NCBI GenBank assembly: GCA_003427395.1
Contig: BFEA01000101.1
Coordinates: forward strand, 1,589,994 to 1,648,476
Source of the DNA: Chara braunii
Lineage: Eukaryota > Streptophyta > Charophyceae > Charales > Characeae
Length of the DNA: 58,483 nucleotides
Reading direction: 5' to 3'
The position numbers were made by a program, and so were the translations under genes. Shown piece after piece: positions 52,315 to 58,483 of the stretch. The notes below the pieces were generated by a model. That model saw nothing but the letters and a program-made list of their open reading frames with translations, did not search any database and was not told the origin of the DNA. The first letter of the stretch is position 1. Each line of letters opens with the position of its first letter.

Positions 52315-53645
52315 AAGTGTATGGATGGATGGGTGGAAGGATGGGAGGATGGGGGGGAGGGTGGGTGGGTGGATGGTTGGCCGGAGTTACGAGGAAAGAT
52401 GAAACGGGGGATGTCTAATTAGGTGGAAGGGCGAGCACCAGAGTGGGATCAGGGTGGGGGAGAGGTGGGATCAGGGAGATAAGTTGTTGGGCCGCCGGGC
52501 CAGCGCCGGGGTGGGATCAAGGTGGGTGCAGGATGGGATTCGACGGAAGGTAACGGGACGGACGTGGAGTGGGGTCGGCCTAGAGGAGAAACGGGGTCGG
52601 GGTCAGAGATGGATTCTGGCTCGGGATGGGGTCGGACCGGAGACGGGGGTGGAGTGGAGACCGGATGATTGTGGAAAGGGTTCGGAGCTGGGGATGTAGA
52701 AGATTCGGTCCAAAGCAGGATAAGGACGGTTCGCAGTGCAAGCCGGGTCGGGACCGGGATTGAGACGGAGGCGGGGCAAAGTGTGGGGCAGGAAGGGATT
52801 AGTGTTGGAGCGGGGAGGGGTCTGGATGGACGGGGCAACGAGATTTGCAATCGGGAAGGAGTCTTCGGCAACGGGATGGACTAGGATCGGAGTTGAGGAA
52901 TGCTCTGACTAGGACCAGGGTGGGAACGGAAAGGGAACGTGATGGGAGCGGAGAGGGATCGAGTTGGGGTCGGAAAGGGGTCGAGGTAGAACGGGGAGGG
53001 ATCGACTTGGGTAAGAGGGGGGATCAGGGTGGGCGCAGGGAGGGCTCGGGATGGATAGGGCGACCGGATCTGCGACGGAGGAGGACTCCTCGACTACGGG
53101 ATGGATAAGGATCGAGGTTGAGGAGGGCTCTGGTTAGGGCCAGGATGGGAACGGAAGGGGAAGGGAAGGGGAACGTAATGGGAGCGGAGAGGGATCGGAT
53201 TGGGGACGGAGAGGGATCGGGGTAGGAACTGGGGGGGATCGATTTGGGTGTGGGGAGGGATCGGGGGTGGGCGTGGGGGAGGGATCAGGTGGGTGATGAG
53301 AGGGATCGGGTTGGACGAGGGGATGGATCGAGGTGGGCAAGGAAATGTATCTGGGTGTGCGCAAGGAGGACACAGAATGGGATGGGGGCGGTGGGGGATG
53401 TCGGGTTGGAAGTCGGGCGCTGAGTAAACGTCGGGTCTGGGCGCGGGGAGGGATCGGGGTGGGTGATGAGAGGGATCGGGTTGGACGAGGGGAGGGATCG
53501 AGGTGGGCGCGGAAATGGACACGGAATGGGATCGAGGCGGTGGGGATTGTCGGGTTGGAAGTCGGGCGCCGGGCACGTCGGGTCTGGGTGGTGGCAATCT
53601 GGGAGAAAAGGGGGCGGAGGAGGAGAGTGGGTGGCAATACGTGGG
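52315..53645 (+). repeat. G-rich minisatellite, nested periods of about 235 and 150 bp
   Basis: It opens with GGATGGATGGGTGG repeats. A ~235-base unit with GGGATGGANNAGGATCG then TGAGGA recurs near 52874 and 53098. A ~150-base unit starting TGGGTGATGAGAGGGATCGG lies at 53293 and 53459. G-runs of 3-6 are dense on the plus strand, so G-quadruplexes are possible. The Pro-rich minus-strand frames across it (53094-53637) are artefacts of the repeat. Confidence 0.8.
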
Positions 53646-54885
53646 AATGACTATGCCACGCTCTTTGTTTGGATGGGACAGTGTCTGACCAGGAATGAGC
53701 AGTAGCGGGTAGGAGGGAGGAGTATCGTGGGGGGAAACAGTTGCGGATGAATTCGTCCGGGTGGCTCTTGGTCAGCTGTGGGGCGTGAGTCGTGCTTTCG
53801 GATTTGATTGAGCGTGGATGTGGAAAAGAGTTGGTGGGAGAAGAGGAGAGGGGGAGGAGTTTGGCTTGGTCTTGGTTCAGGTTGGGGAGATGGTCGGCGC
53901 TTCAGAGGCTTTGAGCGGGGGGGAGTGAGGTGAGAAAAAGGAGAAGAGAGGAAGACGGGCGGAGATAGGGAGGAGGTTCAGATCTGGTCGGGCTCTTCCC
54001 TTGATGCTCGAGCTTGAGCGTCTAGTATCCATGCCCCTCCTTCTTGGCTGGAGTGTTGCTGTATCGCTGTTCTTGAAGACTCAACGACAACGGAGATGGG
54101 ATGCTTGGCACCCCTTGAGCCCAGCTTGTAGATGGGTCACCGTTCGCGCATCTTGCGCACGATGTCTTGAAAGCGTTGTAGTTGGTTGCTATTGACTGGT
54201 AGCCTTCACTAGAGCGCTCGCGATACGCGCGTGCAAATCCACACGCGTGGCGGTTGCAGAGGGCGCGGTTTTATTTACCGAGAGGCGCGATAGCACTGGG
54301 CGTTGGCGCTAACCGAGAAGCATGGGCCCTCTCCTCATCAAACTGCTTGCCCATGTTTCATAAACCTGAGTAACCAGTGACTTAGTAATTGTGAAATTAA
54401 AATCTTTTGTAAACGAGTGGATGGTCCACTTAAACAATACAATTCGAGTGTACCATCTTCAAAATCATTTTGAAACAAACGGTCCATATTGGGAAGAAAT
54501 GAGAACAAAATACACCAAAAGAATCTGTTATGGTAATTATAGTGTTACTTAAAGTTGATTGAATATAAGCAATACTGTGTTTTGTTTGCATGGCGTTTTT
54601 GATGTTATTTGACTTTGCAAGTATGATAAGATGCATAACAATGACCCAGAAAAAAACGACAACTCTGGTTCTGTGCATGATTTCTTTCATCTGTTTTTGG
54701 GTTTCCCACTCAAGCTCCAGTCTCCCACTTCGTGGCCGCAAATCCATTAGTATGTGTAGGTCACTGCCATCACCTAACCAGCCTTGACCATCGGATGTGC
54801 CTTCGAAGCATTTTGAGTCTGCTTGCACAGCCATCACCTGCTTCTGCCGCCTTCCTCCCTGTGCAATCAGGGGTCATCATGTCGG
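53646..54885. other. No gene recognised
   Basis: The first part is G-rich and grades out of the minisatellite; the rest is AT-richer and unique-looking. Small ORFs on both strands, such as 54837-54430 on the minus strand, have no recognisable domain. Confidence 0.4.
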
Positions 54886-55018
54886 TTTTTTTTTTTTTTT
54901 TAAACATGGCCCTACCAGTGTTAGTGGTGTCGATAAGAGCAGACACCAGTAGCACCTGGGGAGAGGCTCCATCTATTGGTGGGGAGCATCACCTGCTGGA
55001 AAACGGGCCCAGCATCCC
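54886..55018 (-). mobile_element. SINE-like retroposon, three-hairpin family, copy 3
   Basis: On the minus strand it starts GGGATGCTGGGCCCGTTTTC, contains ACCAATAGATGGAGCC and CTGCTCTTATCGACACCAC, and ends in an A tail (T-run at 54886-54901 on the plus strand). It matches the copies at 11494 and 24288. A more diverged relative without a normal A tail lies near 56035-56107. Confidence 0.75.
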
Positions 55019-55561
55019 ATATACAGATTGAAGTTGAAGTATGTCAGAAAAAAACCATTGTGGGAGAGTCCTGCCAGCATTGATCCCTGGCATCCAGGGG
55101 ATTGACTGAGCAGGAATTCGGGAAGAGGGGAACCTCTTCACCTTGGAACCGTACGGCCATTGCCGATCCAATTTGCTTTGGTCATCCAGCGCGCCTAGGA
55201 AGCGTCCTGAGTGCACCACATCACGTAGTCAAATTTTGCACTCTCCGCCGTGCCAAGTTCAAACTTTCACCCTCTCCCCCGCCTGTCAGGAGGTGGGTTC
55301 ATGTGCTGTGAATTCACCCACCGCACCACCACTCAGGCAATGTGGTGGCCGACTAATGGGAGCCTCGCGCTGCCCACAGGTTGTCCGGTACTCTTCAGTG
55401 GTTTTTCCGTTTTTTCAACTTTTTCATTTGTTGTGCACCACAACCATCTCACAACCATCTTCTTTTGCCACACTATTCACTGACAGAGTTACCCTGGAAG
55501 AGACCCCGCACTGCTGTTAGGTGCGGATTTTCGAAGCCAGAGGATTGCCCATCACAGCGAC
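55019..55561. other. No gene recognised
   Basis: An imperfect hairpin with GGTGGGTTCATGTG and GAATTCACCCACC lies at about 55281-55312. Nothing else is supported. Confidence 0.35.
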
Positions 55562-55787
55562 TAGTTCAACCACCAGTATTTCCAAGGCACTTTTCTCTCG
55601 GGCTGGAAACGCCCTGCGCGCCAAATAAAAATGAATCGGCGTGGGCCTCTTTTCAGCTGGTGCCACCAGACATTTGGCCCCGGAGACCGAGCCCCGAAAG
55701 CTGCGGCAGCCTGCCAAGCCGCAACTTTGCATGCTGCAACAACTTTGGGAAAATGGCGGGGAAACGTACTGGCGGTTCAATAGTGAG
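55562..55787. mobile_element. MITE, family C, copy 2
   Basis: The ends TTCAACCACCAGTATTTCC and GGGAAACGTACTGGCGGTTC, written here from its GGGGAAACG side, form an imperfect inverted repeat like that at 4699-4927. The interior GCAACTTTGCATGCTGCAAC matches copy 1 in reverse orientation. Confidence 0.6.
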
Positions 55788-57381
55788 CGCTTAGGGCTGA
55801 ACCCCGCACGACCAGGAAACTTGTAGGGCGCACCATGCAGGGATGTCCTGTTTTTCAAGTTCCCCAAGCTGCAAATAAGACCCAACTGCCACACAAACAT
55901 CTCCTTCGCCAACGGAACTGCTTTCCCTTTTTCTTCTCCCCCCCCCCACCCCTTTTTTTTTAACAAAACATCCTATGCCTCTGTTAGGAGTGGTGATTTA
56001 CAAAAAAAACAAACAAAAAAAAAAACAGAAAGAACCCCCACTCCTACCAGTGGAGCGGGTGACTCCAGTGTATTTGGTGGGGGGTGTCACCTGCCGGTAA
56101 ACGGGTCCACCACCGAAAAAGGAACATGAGGTGAGATGCAAGTGCAACTCTATTTTGGTTCCATTAGACTTTGTTTCCATTTGCTACGCGTATTGTACAG
56201 TTTTCGACAGAGAGGCTGTGAAACGACACCCAATCCTGTGCTTTTACGTCCAAGTGAAAACATCCACCCTGTTCATCATGTCCAGCCAAGTGACCGCTGA
56301 TGTCCAGTCTCATATGATTGTTTCTGCCCGGTGAAGGAACACTTTCTGCCAGCATGTTGGGGGGTCCAGCCCTTACTCTCGTCCTCTTTTCTGCTAGTGG
56401 TGGCTGTTTGGCATGAGTATTGACAGCCTCACTCTCCCTGTCAGTTGACTCGGGTCAAACAGAAGATCGGTAATGGTCCCAGTAACCTTTTCCTCAGACA
56501 TACAATATGTCTGTTAACTGAGTCGAGTCCGAAGAGCAGTAATATGGGGTCCTACCTGCGGAAAATAATGGACCTGGTAGCCACCATGCAGAACAAGGCG
56601 CAGAAGGGGAGATACGGCAGGGACACGTTCTGTAGTCAGCGTAGACAAAACCAACCGTGGAGATAGTGCGAAAAGTGACGACTGTCATTTCAGCCATCTC
56701 CGGCGATCATGATTAGTCCAAGCTGGCTCCTGGCTGTTAACAATTTTCTGAGATATCCATGCTGCTCACTGTCTCGGTATTTCTTACCGTGAAAACCAAG
56801 CCAAGTTTGATTCTCAGGGAAGTACTTATCCTTGATTCTTTGTCGACCCCAGGTAGGGTGTCAGAAAGACCCATGCATGAAGTTGTTGAAATATCCGGAA
56901 ATCCATACAGTTAAAGATTGCAGAGCATTGCGAAAACTTGAAGTAGTTTCCCCAACTGCTTCTACAGCACGCAGTTAATCCTCTGGTCTCTTCCAGGGTA
57001 ATCAATGCTGTCCTGAGAGTCACTGTACGATCATAAAAAGAGGGACGCTGGACAAACACCAACAAAGCAGGCAGACTACATGGCACACGAGCAAAGAACG
57101 CGGAAAGGCAAGGCCCGCGGATGAGCAGCAAGGCAACGGTGCAGCGAAGAACAAGGCAACACCAACAACGCAGCCACACTACACCGCAAATACACCAGCA
57201 GCAAAGAACGACCTGGGGAGCAAGTGGGATGGGCAGAAAGGCAGCGGTGGAGCGACGACAAGGCAGTCCACGCGTCCAACACGAAGCAAAGCAGGTCATA
57301 ACCTACTCTCACCACAAGTGAACCCAACAGACTGTTGGTTCCAACCACCTGCTGAACCAGGAAGCCACTCCGATGGACATC
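55788..57381. other. No gene recognised
   Basis: C-, A- and T-runs at 55937-56025 precede the diverged SINE-like relative at 56035-56107. The rest to 57381 reads as unique DNA without a supportable gene. The minus-strand frame 57299-56826 is Cys/Trp/Leu-rich but has no domain I know. Confidence 0.35.
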
Positions 57382-57491
57382 TACCATCACCCATAGACCA
57401 TAGGCATCACAGACATCATGAACAGAGTGCCCCCCCTACCATCACCCATAGACCATAAGCATCACAGACATCATGAACAGAGTGCCCCCCC
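57382..57491 (+). repeat. 55-bp tandem duplication
   Basis: TACCATCACCCATAGACCAT to GAGTGCCCCCCC occurs twice with one base difference, starting at 57382 and 57437. Confidence 0.9.
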
Positions 57492-57542
57492 TCATAGCAC
57501 TTCTTAGGGAGGGTCACACGGACATACAGAAAGTACGAAGAG

Positions 57543-57546
<4 letters not shown>

Positions 57547-57624
<78 letters not shown>
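57547..57624 (+). repeat. CT microsatellite
   Basis: About 39 uninterrupted CT units. Confidence 0.95.
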
Positions 57625-57629
<5 letters not shown>

Positions 57630-57717
57630 GCATGCTCATCTGAAGATGAGTGGTGCAGATGTCCAAGGAATGCCAGTGTGATGAACAGGACTCAAAACAA
57701 AACGAGATAATGCAATG

Positions 57718-58165
57718 TAGAGCAGCGGAAGACTCGAAGATATCACCTGACACATCAGATCCAGACTCGACTCACACAATCATCATCACACATCACATCA
57801 CACACATCACACAGCAAGGAGGAACATCATACACGGAAGGAAGGTCGCTCCTCGTGCACACACACAGACGAAAGTGGAGAGGGGAGAGAGGACGAGTAGA
57901 ACTCGTAGCCATTCAAAAAATAGCCTCCCCGTCAAATGTCCAGCCAATAGAGCAGCGGAAGACTCGAAGATATGACCTGACACATCAGATCCAGACTCGA
58001 CTCACACAATCATCATCACACACATCACACAGCCAGGAGGGACATCATACACGGAAGGAAGGTCCCTCCTCGTGCACACACACAGACGAAAGTGGAGAGG
58101 GGAGAGAGGACGAGTAGAACTCGTAGCCATCCAAAAAATAGCCTCCCCGTCAGATGTCCAACCAA
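57718..58165 (+). repeat. 230-bp tandem duplication
   Basis: A unit from TAGAGCAGCGGAAGACTCG to CGTCARATGTCCARCCAAT occurs at 57718 and 57948 with few differences, one being a shorter CACATCACA run. A 155-codon frame spans both copies but shows only the duplicated low-complexity sequence, so I do not call it a gene. Confidence 0.85.
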
Positions 58166-58230
58166 TGTCTGTCCTCAAAAATGTCGAATCAGATCCTGGG
58201 CGCTCATAGGGCCGAAATAGTCACTGCCGG

Positions 58231-58232
<2 letters not shown>

Positions 58233-58298
<66 letters not shown>

Positions 58299-58370
58299 AG
58301 AAGAAGAAGAAAAGAGGGAGGAGGAGGAGAAGAAGAATAGTGGCTATGGAGTAGTGGAGAAGAATCAGGA
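58233..58370 (+). repeat. CT microsatellite followed by GAA/GGA-rich tract
   Basis: CT repeats (about 58233-58295) pass into a purine tract of GAAGAA and GGAGGA units to about 58390. The remaining bases to the window end show no gene. Confidence 0.9.
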
Positions 58371-58483
58371 GAAGAAGGAGGAGAAGAAGCAGAATTCTCC
58401 TCTCTCACATGCTCCCGATGATGATGGCAGGAATACTGACCAGTGAAGGTGATGACTCGCGATGCAGGTCGCTGCTGAAGGCC

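Noticed and set aside
53094-53650. 167-codon Pro-rich frames on the minus strand and Gly-rich frames on the plus strand
   Set aside because: They are translations of the G-rich minisatellite; all frames are open because the repeat lacks stop codons.

Overview
This window looks like gene-poor, repeat-rich nuclear DNA of a green plant or streptophyte alga. Three things point that way: three short runs of the plant-type telomere unit CCCTAAA, LINEs that end in the plant-type zf-RVT region, and Ty3/gypsy elements with very long LTRs. A charophyte such as Chara is my guess, not something the sequence proves. There is a 108-base N gap at 16406-16513 and single Ns at 3603, 30731 and 41564. I found no convincing intact host protein gene, rRNA, tRNA or CRISPR array. 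Almost every long ORF is either a decayed transposon gene, its antisense shadow, or a reading of a microsatellite.

Region 1 (1-11.6 kb) is a patchwork of small dispersed elements: foldback and terminal-inverted-repeat MITEs, tRNA-headed SINE-like units, A-tailed retroposons (one with a perfect 16-bp target duplication), minisatellites, and GA/CT/GT tracts. Region 2 (11.6-18 kb) holds two full-length copies of a ~2.5 kb LTR: an old one on the minus strand (11657 to ~14225) and a solo LTR on the plus strand (15375-17837) with a target duplication. Region 3 (18-20 kb) has an unrecognised, possibly broken reading frame and a foldback MITE. Region 4 (20.2-23.6 kb) is a 5'-truncated LINE on the plus strand. 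Region 5 (23.7-27.4 kb) has a 34-bp tandem array, more MITEs with a nested SINE, and two LINE 3' fragments.

Region 6 (27.4-52.3 kb) is one nested structure. A minus-strand two-ORF LINE has been split twice. A 13.2-kb Ty3/gypsy element (28887-42113) sits in the C-terminal half of its ORF2. A 4.5-kb ORF-less insertion with TG...CA ends (45894-50389) sits in its ORF1. Dropping each insertion plus one copy of its target duplication restores the LINE reading frame at both sites, which dates the LINE as older than both insertions. The gypsy element encodes, in order, Gag, a CCHC knuckle, protease, RT (internally deleted), RNase H, a PHD finger, integrase and an acidic third reading frame.

Region 7 (52.3-58.5 kb) is a G-rich minisatellite, sparse unique sequence, further SINE and MITE copies, tandem duplications and CT tracts.

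The most interesting signal is a protein of roughly 180-250 residues encoded inside the LTRs of this gypsy family. It is recognisable in the paired LTRs of the intact-structure element, in the solo LTR and in the older LTR copy. The copies differ strongly in DNA but keep the same spaced protein motifs, including a WP...CxxC block. The second is the PHD finger lying in the same frame as RNase H and integrase.
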